A DNA stretch of 64,000 bases from Auanema rhodensis (taxonomy: Eukaryota; Nematoda; Chromadorea; Rhabditida; Rhabditidae): positions 7,378,001 through 7,442,000 of the forward strand of contig OZ059897.1 in the NCBI GenBank assembly GCA_964057225.1. Reading direction: 5' to 3'. Shown here in pieces: positions 9,143 to 25,841 of the stretch. The stretch's first letter is position 1. Every line of letters begins with the position of its first letter. Both the position numbers and the translations under genes were made by a program. The notes beneath the pieces were generated by a model, which saw only the letters and a list, made by a program, of their open reading frames with translations, was not told the origin of the DNA and ran no database searches.

Positions 9143-12100
9143 TTACTTGGCTTGAGCAATACGGTTGAGCTCTTGCGCTTGATGAGCTTGATCTGCTACT
9201 AACGGCGAAGCCATGGAACCGGGAACTGCTCTAAAAAAATAATAATAATGAGAATCTAGCACATAATTCACTTTTACAATTGAAAATGGTTAAAGAAAAG
9301 GTAAGTGATGACCACTTTGTTTGATTAAATGGGCTATTAGTTGAGATAATATACTGAGTGAAAGGTGGTGGCAAGATGAGTTATGGTGCTAAAGATGAGC
9401 GGCATCTGATAGCAATTAGTTTTGTAGCAGGTCGGCGCGAAGAAAAAGTTGATAAAAATTGATTTTCGAAGGAGAATAAGTTGAAAGAAGAGCAATATTC
9501 CTTACGATGATATATATTTTGATGATGTAGCAAAGATGAAAAACATATCTATGTGTGAAGAAAAGGTACAAGCTGTATCTTGTGTGTAGGGGGGAGGGGA
9601 GGGTGTTGAAGTTCTTGGAGTAAACAAATGCAGGAGGTTACCGTAATCAAGACGACGGAAATATACAAGTATGGCACCTGGACTATTATCCTAAGAGAGA
9701 GATATGGGCAGGACTTCTGCGAATAAGATGATGAGTAGGAGGAGAGGAAACTGAATGAGAAAGTGCATAAGAATAGGAGAGACAAAGACAGAGAGGAAAC
9801 TTTCAATAAAAGAAGTTAGAAAAGAATGAGAAACGGAAATGAAAATAAGACAATATAACAGAACAGGAATGGACAGCTCGAATAAAGTTTTAGATTTTTT
9901 TTGCTGTCTACGTACAGGTCAAGCCATACATACTCTGCGTTTAAACAAGAGAAAACAAAAAATAGTTGAAAATAGAATAAAATGCAGAAAAAACGGAAGA
10001 AATGAGAATGAAAAGAGGAAGAAAAGTGAACTAAACTGTACATTGTCCGGAATACAAAATGCTGGTTTTCAATGTCTTGCAAGTATGGTCCAGACTATCT
10101 GGCTATTGTCCTAAACCTTGACTGGTGATGCTTCCCGTGAGAACATTCACAGCAAAGAGAGAAAAAAATGATTGAGAGCACAGAATCGTACAGAAGAAAA
10201 ATGAAAAGTTAACTTTGCAAAAAAAAGAAGAAGAAGAAGAAGTTTTTTCTTCAACCATTGGTTATAAGGCAATTTGAATTAGTAACTGACAATGCTCTGG
10301 GAAGATGGGTAGTTAGTAGGTCCACATTGTTGTGCATGAGTCAAGCTACCAGCACTTATTGAAGAATAGAGAAGGCATTAATTCTGCCGAGAATTAAAAC
10401 TTAAAAAATAGAAGAAAAAAAACGTTTCGAACACAAACGACAAGTGATTCAACTGCAAGAAATCGAAGAAGAAGGAGAAGAGGAAAGAATATATAAGAAT
10501 ACTTGTGACTTTTGAATTGAAGGAAGAAACGATGTACGATAGTAAAAGGAACAAGAAAAGGAAATGTACTAATAGAAATATGGTTATGTAAAGCTTTCGA
10601 GAATAGAATATCATTTGGTGAATAGTATATGGAACAAACATCTATGACTATGTCTGTCATAAGCATAGGACCACAAGCATAGGATTGAAAGAATGTTATG
10701 GGAATGTCAAGATAAACATTAAACTATATAAAGGTATTTTAACATTTCTTCAAAAACTATACATATAGTATATATAGTCAAATGGTTAAAGAAAATAGTA
10801 AATAGACATAGCATAAATAAGGTAATTGTCATCTGGCATTGTCTGATAGGGAATCAATGTGATTCAGATTTCAAAATGCCACGTTCCCATAGCATTAATG
10901 CGGTCAATTCTGATCTTCCTGAATCGCAGAGCCTTTGATCCAAGAAAATAGAAATAACATCATCAAACTGATTCATATTAACGATGTATAATTCAGTTTG
11001 GGTACATTTGAATACATGCAGGTGAGCTGGGTATGGTGTGCAACCGCTCTGATGTAACATTTTCATTAAAAATGAAATTTTTGTGCAATGATTTGAATGA
11101 TTTACAAAGTTTTATCGATCGATTTCGGCTTGATTGGGAGTGAATAGCTTGAAAGGACACGGAAAAATCAAGAAAGAAGCAAGACGAAGTAGTGTCTGGA
11201 GTTAGAGGGAAGTTGACTCATATAGAGTGTAATGGAAACGAAAGGAAAGTTAAGGAAGAAGATTAAAATGAGGAATTTTTTGTTATTTTTCCATAAAAGG
11301 TCATAGACATAAGAACGGCTGTACGTATCTATGCATCGATATATTTTAAAATGAAAACGATGCTCATGTATTCATCATCGCATAACTATCAGAATTAATG
11401 TAATGACTAAGGAGGTAGTCCTTTTCAAGGTTAGAATACTTCAAAAGAAACCTATTTCTAAGTCGTTTTTCTATCTGAAAATCAGAAAAATGATAGAGGG
11501 CAGAAGTCTGCATCACTTAGAGATTAACAGATCGATAAACGAATGTAATTTACACACATACATGTATCCTAAAATATTCTAAGTAAAGACATTCTACATG
11601 ATGCCTGCCATGCTATAGCAGAGGAGTATAGTACTCCGGTTTCATCATCTATCTTAAAACTTTCTGAAATAGATACACTTTTACTAAACACCCTTGTTCT
11701 CTTCACTAGACTTGTATTTTACTTGGGCAACCTTCAATCATTCATTCAATCTATTTGCTGACTGTTTGACTCATCACAAAAAGGAATTGCCACCAGTTAA
11801 AGCAAGAACAGTGTTTCTGTGAGAACATCAAAATGAGGAACAAGTATTTCAAATTAATATTCAACGACTAACGTGAACATGCTTTGAAACGGCGATACTA
11901 AGCACCAAGAGAAGAGAAAAATAGAGCAAGAGAGGTACGATGCTCAACACATTAAAATTCAAAAAAAACTTCTTTCGGGAAATCAGGCTTATGCTCTAGA
12001 AATCGTTCTAAATTGACCTGATGGCTTCACCAGATGTGTGAATACAACCATCTAGGGCAAGATATCTGGGTTCCCAAGAGAAGGCTGTAGTACCAGGAGT

Positions 12101-15100
12101 GACTGCTGCTGCTGATGCTGCTGCTGCTCACCCTCGTCACCGATCCCACCCCTCACCCTTGCCCTATCTCAACTCGCTTGTCTTGCTCTCTCGCTTTATA
12201 TTGCTGTCTCTGCAACATCATAAGATGTATATAAGGAGATTCATTTGTAGCCATTTGGTGAGAGGCATTCACCGTCTCAAATAGATTTACGACGGACCAG
12301 ACGAATTGATGAACAGCGGGGGTTATGATTGTCAAGAACAGTGTGACACATTAGATGAACTGGTAACTGATAGACAAAAAATTGAGAAACAATAATAAAT
12401 ATGAACGATGAGTAGACAAAGGGAAAAAGCAACTGCAAAGCGGTATAGCTGGCTTTGTGAATGCGAACATTACAACATGTCTACAATAGCCTCAGATCAA
12501 GTTAGATTGTCAGAGCATGACGCTATGCGCAGGCTGTTACTACAGAACGCTGAAATAGGCAAATCAATTGGGAACAATGTTTATCAGACGTTTCATGCAT
12601 GAATTTTCCTGCGAGTTTCGAGGTGACTGCATGTCGTGCTTCATACAAGAGCGGCATATCCTTTTATCCCCCATATCCAGCAGTGATACATGGCTGACCA
12701 GCGGCCTTCACAACCCCCATTCTCAATATTCCCCTCGAGACTGAAAAACAACAAATCATCAACCAGAAATTCATTTGAAGTCCTGGTTTGCCATATGCTG
12801 ACTTAGACGAAAAAATCCATTACAGGGAAGTATTACGCATACTTCGTGAAGAGTTGAATAAATGGATAACTATTAGTTGAAACAGCAATAAGATACAAAT
12901 AAGTAAAAAAATAAAATGCTAGGTACTTACTAATTGCTCTTACCTAGATTATTGCATGGAACATGCTCTAGAATTGGTAAAACTTGTTGACAACTTTCTA
13001 TAGAACCTTGGCATACCCAATTATTATCTACTTTCACATAAAACTTACCTTTACATTACTGAGAAACCAATAGAACTCTAAGGAATGAACCAGTGGATAT
13101 TACAGAGGATATTATTTGAAACAAATATATATTTTTCAAAGGAAATCTCATGAGCTTTCTCCCCACCAATCCCCCAGTTTGCTCATTTATTTCCTTAGCG
13201 GAAGATCTAAATAAACTTTTTGAAATTGACTGAAACAAAATGTTAACAAACCTGATTAATAGATTGAAATAAATAAAAACTCGTACAAACACTTCTCCAG
13301 CAAAATGTCTGAAACAACTCGCTCGTTAGCCCATTCATATGTTAAATCTTCCTCCAAAACTCTTTATTTTTCCCCCTTTATGATAGAATAGCATGCTTTA
13401 TATTAAAAGATAAGATACAAATAAATAATGAATAAATAAACTTCATGTTGAAGGATTACAATAATAAACTTCATATTAAACTCTTTTACGTATTAATCTG
13501 GTTAAGCTGAATTGCTCAAAGTTTATAATTAGAAATGAATGTTTCATGACTTTTCATTTAATCATATGCAACATATGGAACAGGAGTTTCTTTCAAATTA
13601 TATCGTCGAATATTTTTTTGCATTTTTTTGTTTAAAATTAGCACTTGTATAGTTTTCACAATAAACGTCATTGCATTGAAATTCTCTCACTCCAACTCAA
13701 TTTTTTTTTATTGTCCAAATAAAAATAATAATGAGTTACCTTAGAAAACATTTCAATTCACATCAAAACTGCAGTTGAAATATTCACTTTCAGGAAACTA
13801 TATACCTCTTTCAGCGGTTTCGCATTGCTTTTCTATATAGGACAATCGTAATAGCAGTTCTCTGGTTCTGTAAGATAGACCATACTATTTAGATTCAAAT
13901 GTGATTGAAGACCAATAGTATAGACAGATTATCCTGAAAAGTTTATTAAAAAATTAAAAAAAGACAATTTGAGCATGACCTGTGTAGAGATGAATAGTCA
14001 GTCAGACGATTGGTTACTTTGATGGTTAAATAAACTAGCGATAACAACCGATCGATAATGAGATAAAAGAAAAAAATGCGGATCAATGAGTTTCACGTGC
14101 GCCATATCCACCTCATCCCCCCCCCCCCCATCTCCCATTCACGTTTCATATTATTATGATAATGAATATAAACACATTTGAAAACATGCCAATCGTGAAT
14201 ATTTCTCGTTTTCCCGTTGTTTAATCTGAAAGTTGATGTATGAATTGGATTATTGTAAATAAATGGATTAATTTACATTATTATTCAGAAAACAACAACA
14301 ATTGCATGAACTTCGAAAAGCCTCCGCTTCTTCTATTTTAATTTGTATGAAATTATTACTTTGTGTTTTCAACTAATAATAAATAGACAAATGTTTTGCA
14401 TTATATTTTTCATGTAAAGATGTCGGGAGATGCTTCTGCTAGTAACCGCAGGGCATTTATGAGATGAAGGTTCAGTAATAGTTGCATTAAGTCTAGCTTT
14501 TTCTTTTTACTTCTAGTCAGCATCATGACAATTCCTAGAGAATTCCCTCAATTCTGAATTATCTAGGTCGAGTTTTGTTGCTTAAACTCAGAATCTCATA
14601 ACTTCTCTGATTGCTTTTCAAGAGGATATTCCTGCTTATATTTTCGAAAATGCTTTCTAATATTTAAGAAGTCAATCGTATAAGAGTAAGGCTTAAACTC
14701 ATATTTTGCAAGATCTCGGCTTGTAGTTCAGTTCATCACTTCTTACACCACGACATCTTTTTCTTTTATTGTCGTTTACATCTCACACTGGTATTCTAAT
14801 TTATTTTGTTTTTTTTTAATTCAAATAGGTTCTGCAAATAACCGGGTTGACTTCCGAATCCCCAAGTCCTCTTCAAATCCATAAGAAAACGGAAGTTCGA
14901 AATTGATTCCAAATCCAGCTTAAATCCGAAGGGCATATAGTGTGTTAGCTCCTTCGAAACGGGATACATTTCAACGAAAAATGCTTGAAATGGCAGATCT
15001 TTTCCCTACGAAAAATAGAGCAACATCAAACTAGAGATTGAAGTAATCTTAGAAATATTTTTCAGTTTATTTACTTCATTTCAAATTAATTCTCTTTATT

Positions 15101-16979
15101 AGTTAATATTGTCTACAAATCAGTATTTTTTTTTGCTGTGCAAACACGCAACATCTTTTGTTTTTCTATATTGTGATGTAAATTTTTTTTAAATCGTTGG
15201 TTGCTAGGTTCGTTCGATAATTCATTCATTATTCCAGCTTTCTTCAGCTTAACACCACAAATCTGATATGTACCATAGGCAAAGAAAACAAACCTAATTG
15301 TTGGAATCGAATTAAATATCCTCCTCCTTAAATGAAAAAGAGAAATTTAATGTTTTAGCTTTTTGAGTACACACATACGTGCACATAGCTTCGACTACAT
15401 GCTTCTACAGATATATTTCTCTTTATGTCTTCTGTTTCTTCTCATCGGATTCTTTTGTTGCGTGATTCAGTCTCTATGGATATGCTTAGCTCAACGTCGT
15501 CAATTCAAACTCAATAAGAACAGGAAACCATATTCGAAAATTTCTTTGTCAAATTGCTTCATGTTTGTCCTTTTCCACTTTGACTTTAATTCCTTTAATA
15601 GATAATTGAAGAGATTGGAGGAACCGTTGTTGGGCTACTCCACTTTAAGCACCTAGGATTTCATCATATTTAGATTTTGAAAGCTCATTAAATTTATATT
15701 TTAAGTCTCTAAAAACGATAAATACGAGACTGAACTAATATTTTTAGAAATTCTCTGAAATCAGTGTTATATCTTATTTTCTTAAACCTCAATTTTGGAA
15801 TTTTTTTTATTTCAACTCATAAATATATCATGGAAAAGGATACTGAAAGATAGAAGGAAAGAGATAGACATATATACTTGAAAAAAGAGAGAAAGAGAGA
15901 AGAAAAGATAAAGAAAGAAAGAAAGAGAGAGAGAGAGAGGGGACAGGGACAGAGAGAGGGATAGAAATACTGAGGCGAGAGACTTTTCTATCTCTCTTTC
16001 GTATTCTGAAAATAAGGGTTTCGCATCAAAAAAACAGCTTGTTGCTCAAAATTGCGTTTCTTTATCCTAATTTTGACCCTCTCTTCATCTTTTTCTCTTA
16101 CTTTCCTATTTTGTTTGTACGTATTTTTCTTTTTCTTTCTATGTCTAATGAATATACATGTATATGGCAAGTGAAAAATAGTTTTGAAATAGCCATTTTC
16201 TCGATCATCACACCATATTCGCAATATTGAAACTTTCCTTTTTCTTTCTTTTTTTAAACTTCTCTCCATCTAATTGCTTTCATTTTTTCTTTTATATCTT
16301 CTATTTCGTGACACTATGTTGCTTTTGTCTTTTTATTTTTTTGAATTCAAAATACATACTACATACTACACTTCCTACTCTATATGTACATCTGATGTAT
16401 GTATGTATTTGTGTCTCTTCTAATTTCTTTTATAATTCAACATCAACTCATTCATTTACTATAATTATGATGAGAAATCTGCGAACTAAAAACACTTATA
16501 ATTAACTTAACTATGTTATATATTTATTTAACAGATAATACTTACATCAATGATATTTCAATGACATGTCTGCAAATTTGCTTAGATTACTAATGTCTGC
16601 CAGATGAAAGAAGAGAGAAAGCATAACAATCTCATTGCCATTCACTTTAATGCTAATTCATTGTGTTCTTCGCTCCATCTTCACACCCAACTTTTAATGA
16701 GAAAGTTTTATTTCTTTTTTCTTTTTTTTTTAATATGGAGGCGTGTTTTTTGTTTTTTTGTTGTTTTGTTATCATTCTATTGTTTCCTTTTATGCTCTAA
16801 TTAGTTTTGCAATTTCATTACATTTCTTTGGTCATGTCCCTCAGTTTACCGAATGCTTTTCCCTCTCCGGGTGGTCATCAAGTACTTTACTTAGACGGCG
16901 TTTCTGCCCCATTTAACCAGATCATAGACTGACCGCGCATAAGATTGTTAGTTTGTAATATGGGGCTGCAATGCTTCAT
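9143..16979 (-). CDS. unidentified small protein encoded by four exons in 7.8 kb
   Basis: Four minus-strand exons join in phase: 16891-16979 (start MKHCSPILQTNN), 13806-13867, 12944-13048 and 9143-9228. Together they encode about 113 residues, ending RIAQAK and TAA. The second exon gives a Leu/Glu-rich, coiled-coil-like helix (TRELLLRLSYIEKQCETAER). The third gives a compact Cys/Trp-containing segment (WVCQGSIESCQQ, then HVPCNN). The fourth is Ala/Gln-rich. Donors are good (AAgtaaag, gtatat, gtaagag), and introns are 3.0, 0.8 and 3.7 kb, far longer than elsewhere in the window. Weak points: the exon-3 acceptor is poor, exon 4 is open in a second frame, and a strong donor overlaps the stop, so the protein may continue. 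I do not recognise the family. Further 5' exons are possible. Confidence 0.5.
10222..10241. repeat. (AAG)n microsatellite
   Basis: About six AAG units within a purine-rich plus strand, inside the large third intron of the minus-strand gene. Confidence 0.85.
12408..12602 (+). CDS. possible 64-residue ORF in an intron (weak)
   Basis: An uninterrupted plus-strand ORF inside the third intron of the minus-strand gene. It begins MSRQREKATAKRYSW and has mixed, protein-like composition (EHDAMRRLLLQNAEIG). Its GC content is above the surrounding sequence. No SL-type acceptor directly precedes the ATG, and no family is recognised. It could be a small nested gene, an exon or chance. Confidence 0.2.
   Translation: MSRQREKATAKRYSWLCECEHYNMSTIASDQVRLSEHDAMRRLLLQNAEIGKSIGNNVYQTFHA
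14117..14129. repeat. poly-C run
   Basis: Thirteen consecutive C on the plus strand. Such runs are rare in DNA this AT-rich; a second, longer one is at 20714-20742. Confidence 0.9.
15840..15980. repeat. GA-rich purine tract
   Basis: About 140 bp almost entirely A and G on the plus strand, with (AAAG)n and (GA)n cores at 15906-15940. Immediately to its right the plus strand becomes pyrimidine-rich, so this tract sits at a strand-composition switch. Confidence 0.8.
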
Positions 16980-18061
16980 CCTCGGTAAGGTAAACCTTTT
17001 CCTATTCTTTGTCCAACCTCATTTCCTGTATGCTTATAGATCGCAAGAACCAGATAGTTAACATTCAATAATCTACTCTGTATTTCCTACTTAGCAATCT
17101 TCAAAAAATTATTTTATTGATGTCGAATAAACTAAAATCTATATAACTCCATTCTATCATGAACTTGAAAATGCTTTCAACGGGCCACTTCTAAGCATTA
17201 TGCTATGCTGTAGTTGACGTCTCCCTTCCACCTCCTCCGCTCTCATCGACCAAAGTTTGCGTGCTTTTCACAAATAACTGCATGTGTTAGAATACAAGTG
17301 TGAGTGTCTACAGCACATAAGTTTCTTCAGAAGATCATAAGTGTCTTCCCTAACGCTACACACGAAACCAAAACCAAGTAGAGACACTGATGTGTGGCTA
17401 GGACGCTGTCTTATGTCATATCCAGCTGTAGCCGGCGGCAACTCTGCGAGCTTGCGTCCTTTCGCTCCATTCTTTGACATATTCTGATTTGCGTGTTAAG
17501 CAGGCAACAAAATTATCTTTTCTTTTTTTTTTTCATAAAGAATCATACATCACTAATAATATGTTTCCATTGATGATTAGATGATTTTTACCTTCTCTTC
17601 ACTCGCTCACTCACTCACTCATGCATCTTCTATTTCTGAAACAACGACGAAAACTCGAAGAGTTATGCTGCTGATCTCAATACAATGAATCTTAAACGGA
17701 AAAGTCAATGAAGAAGGAAACAAATTCTGCAACAATAGTTCTTCTTGTGTTCTTCTCCTGAATAAACAGGCGTTAAAGATAAAACTAATTTCAAATCTCA
17801 GCCGCATTCTGTCTAAAACAATATACTTTTCCTGGGATTCGTTATTTTTTGCCTTTTCTTTTCAAAAACAAAAACAATACATAATTTATTAATTTCGTAC
17901 CTCTTCCATAAACTTTCTCGTTTATCTTGTTCTCAAATTTAGACAATTAGTCAAGAAATATATGAAAGACAAATGTTTCTGAACTTGAAATTTTGAAAAA
18001 AAAATGAAAAGAAAAACATGTCACAACCGTTTGATGAGTACGCTATGTTTGAAATGAAAAC

Positions 18062-18078
18062 CACGTGAATTACACGTG
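18062..18078. promoter_or_regulatory. paired CACGTG E-boxes
   Basis: CACGTG at 18062-18067 and 18073-18078, spaced 11 bp start to start, the same as the first two E-boxes of the 5999-6033 cluster. They lie in the intergenic region upstream of the acetylcholinesterase gene. Confidence 0.4.
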
Positions 18079-20713
18079 AGTCGGTTGCCATTTCAAAAAA
18101 AAAAAACGAAAATATGCATATCAACTTGTATTTAAGGGGAACTCTTACTATTCCAATTATAATCTATTCAATTGAACTCTACTCCACGTCACTCGAGTTA
18201 ACTCATTCATCAGAGATACTTGCATCCAGCACAACTTCCACCCCAAAGGTTCTCGAAATGATATAATCTATAATCTGCGAGAAATCTCAGCAGTTATGAA
18301 CTTGAAAACTACAATGTGAGAGATGAAATCCTTATATTTCATGTAATTCTTTTAGTTTCTTTAATACTTCTTCTAAAACTATTCTTTAATAAAAAATATT
18401 TTTTCTCATAAGATGTGCTATCCAACTCGTTAGTCAAGATGGACCTCTCGTATGAATTGAATCAAAACGCGTTAAAGAACTTTGAGATTCTGGAGATTCT
18501 CTTTGAATTTACAAATCTTATTCCTTTAGATGTTTACTTTTAAAGAAAAAATTGATATATATATATATATATAGAGAGAGAGAGGGAGAGAGGGAGAAAT
18601 GTCTATATGTATTCACACGTTGACATATAAAACTGATTAACTTATCTAAAATATGCTTTCAATTGGTTATTGCTCTGATACAACTTGCTGTCTTCTTTGT
18701 TTTGTTTTTTGTGTCATCTTGAATTTGCCAAGCAACAGAAGTAAAAGCAAGATAAGTTCCTTCTATGTTGTTTTCCGAATTTGGTACTAAATCGAATGAT
18801 TTATCTTACTCACGTTTTTAAGTTTCAGCAAACTTTTACAAGTGAAAATAGATGGTGCAGCCAGAGTACCGTTGCGTTTTTTCACGAATTACTTAAGTAC
18901 TGATCGCATTTTTTTATTTCAACTTTACGTTTGCTATCTTTTTAAATAAAACTTGTAAACAGCGTATTGAAAGAAAAGGTTTTATTTAATTTAACGACCA
19001 ACATCTTGATTCACATTGCCAGACTTCCAATAAAATTGAATATTTTTTTCATTCATTGCCAATTTCGGGGCGAGCACACCGAAATGACAAATTTGTCGAA
19101 CTGCTTGCTTGTTTTCGAACAACAACCTGTAATCTTACCGAACATGTCCTAAAGAATACTATAACATTAGCCTCATGAGCCAACTACCTATGTCCTATTG
19201 TCGAAGTTTAGCCAAATGCAAGTATTTTTCCTGTTTCACTCTCTGACTCTCTCTCTCTTTTTCTTCCTATAAATACCCATTACCTATGCACCTAATATAG
19301 AAAAATTATTGGAAAATAACTAAGAATCTGACGTCCTCATCATAGTCTTTATGTCTCTTCTCTTCTTTGGTTCGCTACATTCCCCTACTGACCAACCAAG
19401 ACTTTTGAGGATTCGGAAAATGCTGAAAATCTGAAGAAAGTCGTCTCAAGGGACTCACTTATCCAGTTACGTTTTCGTCCTTTTTTTTGTTGGAAAAGAA
19501 GTTGTATATCTTCAGAATGTGTATATGTATATAAGTACCACCGGAACAAAGAAACATCGAAAGGTGCTCTCTGATTGTTTGAATCTAGTTATCTTCCCTT
19601 TTTTGCCATGCATATGAACTCAATTTGATTTGATTATTCGAAACATTCAACGTGTCCAACTTATTTCCTCTCAGTTCTGCCAGTTGATCGGAACCAGAAG
19701 GGTTTCTCATCCTTTTCCTCACTCTCAAAAATCATTTTTCCTTGATGTGGCAGACCTCAGCATCCATTTTTTTTCTCTACGCTGCTAATGTGTGATCGGT
19801 TTTTGCTTCCGAAATAGTTTCATTGTTTTTCCACATTTGCTTTCACACGAAACTATTGAATTCCCATTTTAAAAATTCCAATTTCTGTTTTTCCTGTGTC
19901 ATTATGCGCTTCAAAGTTGAGCGAGATGCGTTCACCACGCATATGTAGTTTGACTATATTGTGATAATCTCATGCTCATAGTTCTACGTTTTGTCTTTGG
20001 AATTGGCAGCAAACAGGCTCTCGTTAAGTATATTTATGTTGATTTTCATGTTGTCTTCTTTCAATTTTCGTCGTCAGACCTCACATTAGGTCCTTATCTA
20101 GTAGACGCATGACCCGCCGAGCATCTTTTAAAATCTAATAGCTGGCAATTGCGTTAGAGGGTTCGACTGTCCTTTCAACTATTTCACAAAACTATGATCA
20201 TAGGTTCTATTCCTTAATCTATGCTAGTTGCTACCCAAACTCCAGCCAATTAAGCTATCAAATGACTTATGTATTCAAAATGACATCTACTGTAATTGGT
20301 GCTGATCATCACATTCAGCGACAACATCAGCATTTGGGGTCATTTCAATGATCATTGAGCTATCACATGTGGCTGAATTCAAAGATATCGGACCGTTTAA
20401 CATGTAAAATCTTCAATATTTGCAAAATTATTTTCAATTCAGAGAAGAGACTCTCTTCCTTATATTAGATCATACTTTTACATTTGAAAGTTTGTAGGAC
20501 TAAGTGAATATTTTTTATTTTTGGCTTCTCATAGAATAAACAGCTCATACTTCCAATATCCTAACTAAACAACCTTAATCTGACCTGAAAATGACGAATA
20601 CTATTCTTCTTTTCGCCACCATCGCCACAACCACCACTACTACTACTACTACTACAACTATATTGAAAACAAGAATTTTTTAAACTTTAATGAGATAATT
20701 AATTTAAAGTGTT

Positions 20714-20742
20714 TCCCCCCTTCCGCTCCCCCCCCCCCCCCC
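20714..20742. repeat. poly-C tract
   Basis: Two C runs (6 and about 16 long) separated by a short TTCCGCT spacer on the plus strand, preceded by an (ACT)n repeat 60 bp upstream. Confidence 0.9.
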
Positions 20743-22377
20743 AAATTTTCTTCTCACATTTTTCATTTTATCGTTTTTATATTTTTTTTATTCTAAAAAA
20801 AGACACAAAAAAAGAAAAAAATGAGCCATTATGCGTAGTCATAGAGTCCGAGAAAAGTAGGCGTGTCAGAAAGAGCCGACCGAAACATCTCCATTTATAG
20901 AGGGAGTAAGAGAGTTGCTTCATTTATCTTCTTCTTTCTTTCGATCTCTTTTAGTCTCACATACGTATTGGCTCTCTCTCTCTCTCTTTCCCTTTCTCTC
21001 TCTCTCTATCTCTCTTTCCTTCTATCTCTTTCGTAGACATCTCTCTATAACGTTTTTTTCTGCAAAGCTCATGTTTTGCTCTCAGCTTTTCAGAGTATTT
21101 TTTAAAACAAAAAAAAACTTCGAATTAAGAGAAGGAGAAGAAGAAGAAGAAGAAGAGTCATGTAACAATATGCAGAAAAAGCGCATTGTCACATTTCTAC
21201 TCCAAATACATGTTTTTTTGAAATAAAAATTACAACTTTATTCTTTTGACTTTGTTAAATATCTTTAATTTTAATGTTTTAATTATAAAAAAAACGAACT
21301 AAATACGTACATATATATATATATATACAAGGCATATGTAATCATTGTTTGATCTTTTCAAATATTAGTACTTTTTCTTCGTTAATACTAACAACTTTTC
21401 ATTCTTTAATTCTATTTTCATAACATTTGATTTACATTTTTCAATTTTATTTGATTCATTACTACTTTTTAGATCTAAAATACTTATTTTAAATCTTTTT
21501 GAGCCGGTTTTGATTGATCTAATAGAAAATGTCCTGATCTAATAGCCAAAATTGAAAATATATTTTTCTCATTTCCCGCATATGACTTACTTTTCCGGTT
21601 TTGAATCAAAAGGAGTCATTCGGCTCTCTATTCAAGACTTGGAACTTGGCGAACCACGAGAATCTAGGTTCAATGTGTAGTAGAATAGGCTCATCCGAGT
21701 GTCAAGTGCAAGCACTTTACAAATTCCTTTGATAGTGCCATCCTGCAGAAACTTGTAAGAACATTTCAAATTTAAAATATTTTTATTAATTATTCTTCAA
21801 ATGATACATCATGATCGGTCGAATTAGGTGGCATATACACATCAACATGGATAAACTGGTTCCACACTTCATATAGAAGCCTGTGGTGCCAATCTGAAAG
21901 CGTCATTCTGAAACTTTGACTCAGACACTCAGTGTGATTTTCAAGAATGAATTACAAAACTTAGTTTTTTTGTAGTTTTCTTTCCGCATTTATACAGCAT
22001 TTTCAACAATTCTGATGGTAGTTACTTCGCTAACATCTACTCCATTTTCCTTTGACTCTCTCTCGCAAACTCTTCCTCTTTTTTTCTCTCTCTCTCTCTC
22101 TCCAATCTTCATTCCAATTATAAACCTTAGCAAAAAAGTTTGGAAAAGTTTGAATACCTAGCAACATTGCAGCATAAGTTCAAAACTTATGTTTCCAGTT
22201 TGTTGACTTTCCCACCATAAATTTATGTTGTCTACCTACACTGATAGCACAAACAGACAAAGATTGCATATTTCCCTCTGCCGCTTAGTAAGTATTCACA
22301 TTGTATCTCATGCAAACTACATTTTTATCCGTTTTTTACATGTTTTCTCTAATAATTTGCTCGTTTCAATCAAAACA

Positions 22378-22388
22378 TTTTATTTCAG
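22378..22388 (+). promoter_or_regulatory. probable spliced-leader acceptor for acetylcholinesterase
   Basis: The strong acceptor TTTTATTTCAG ends 29 bp upstream of the ATG at 22418, with no matching upstream coding exon. This is the expected layout of an SL trans-splice site. Comparable acceptors precede phosphoglucomutase (ending 42788), REXO1 (ending 45710) and lgg-1 (ending 60534). Confidence 0.55.
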
Positions 22389-22417
22389 AAAGCAGACTTT
22401 GCTCAATCTGGCAATAG

Positions 22418-25841
<3,424 letters not shown>

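Larger units (their letters stand above)
16980..22417. other. gene desert upstream of acetylcholinesterase
   Basis: 5.4 kb without a confident gene. The plus strand is strongly T/C-rich (TTTCTCTT-type). A GC-richer minus-strand ORF of 70 codons at 17268-17480 (start MSKNGAKGRKLAELPP) is protein-like but has no demonstrable splice partners; it might be a 5' exon of the gene to the left. Simple repeats: (TA)n then (GA)n at about 18553-18596, (ACT)n at 20632-20655, poly-C at 20714-20742, (CT)n at 20970-21030, (AAG)n at 21137-21158, (AT)n at 21308-21328 and (CT)n at 22084-22103. Confidence 0.55.

Noticed and set aside
12250-12275. Minus-strand GAGACGGTGAATGCCT, which resembles the 3' part of miR-124
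   Set aside because: The miR-124 seed region is absent and no hairpin arm pairs with it.
16835-16932. Plus-strand open segment ending in TGA (LPNAFPSPGGHQVLYLD) that looks like a terminal exon
   Set aside because: It is antisense to the first exon of the minus-strand orphan gene, whose exons join in phase over four segments with better splice sites.
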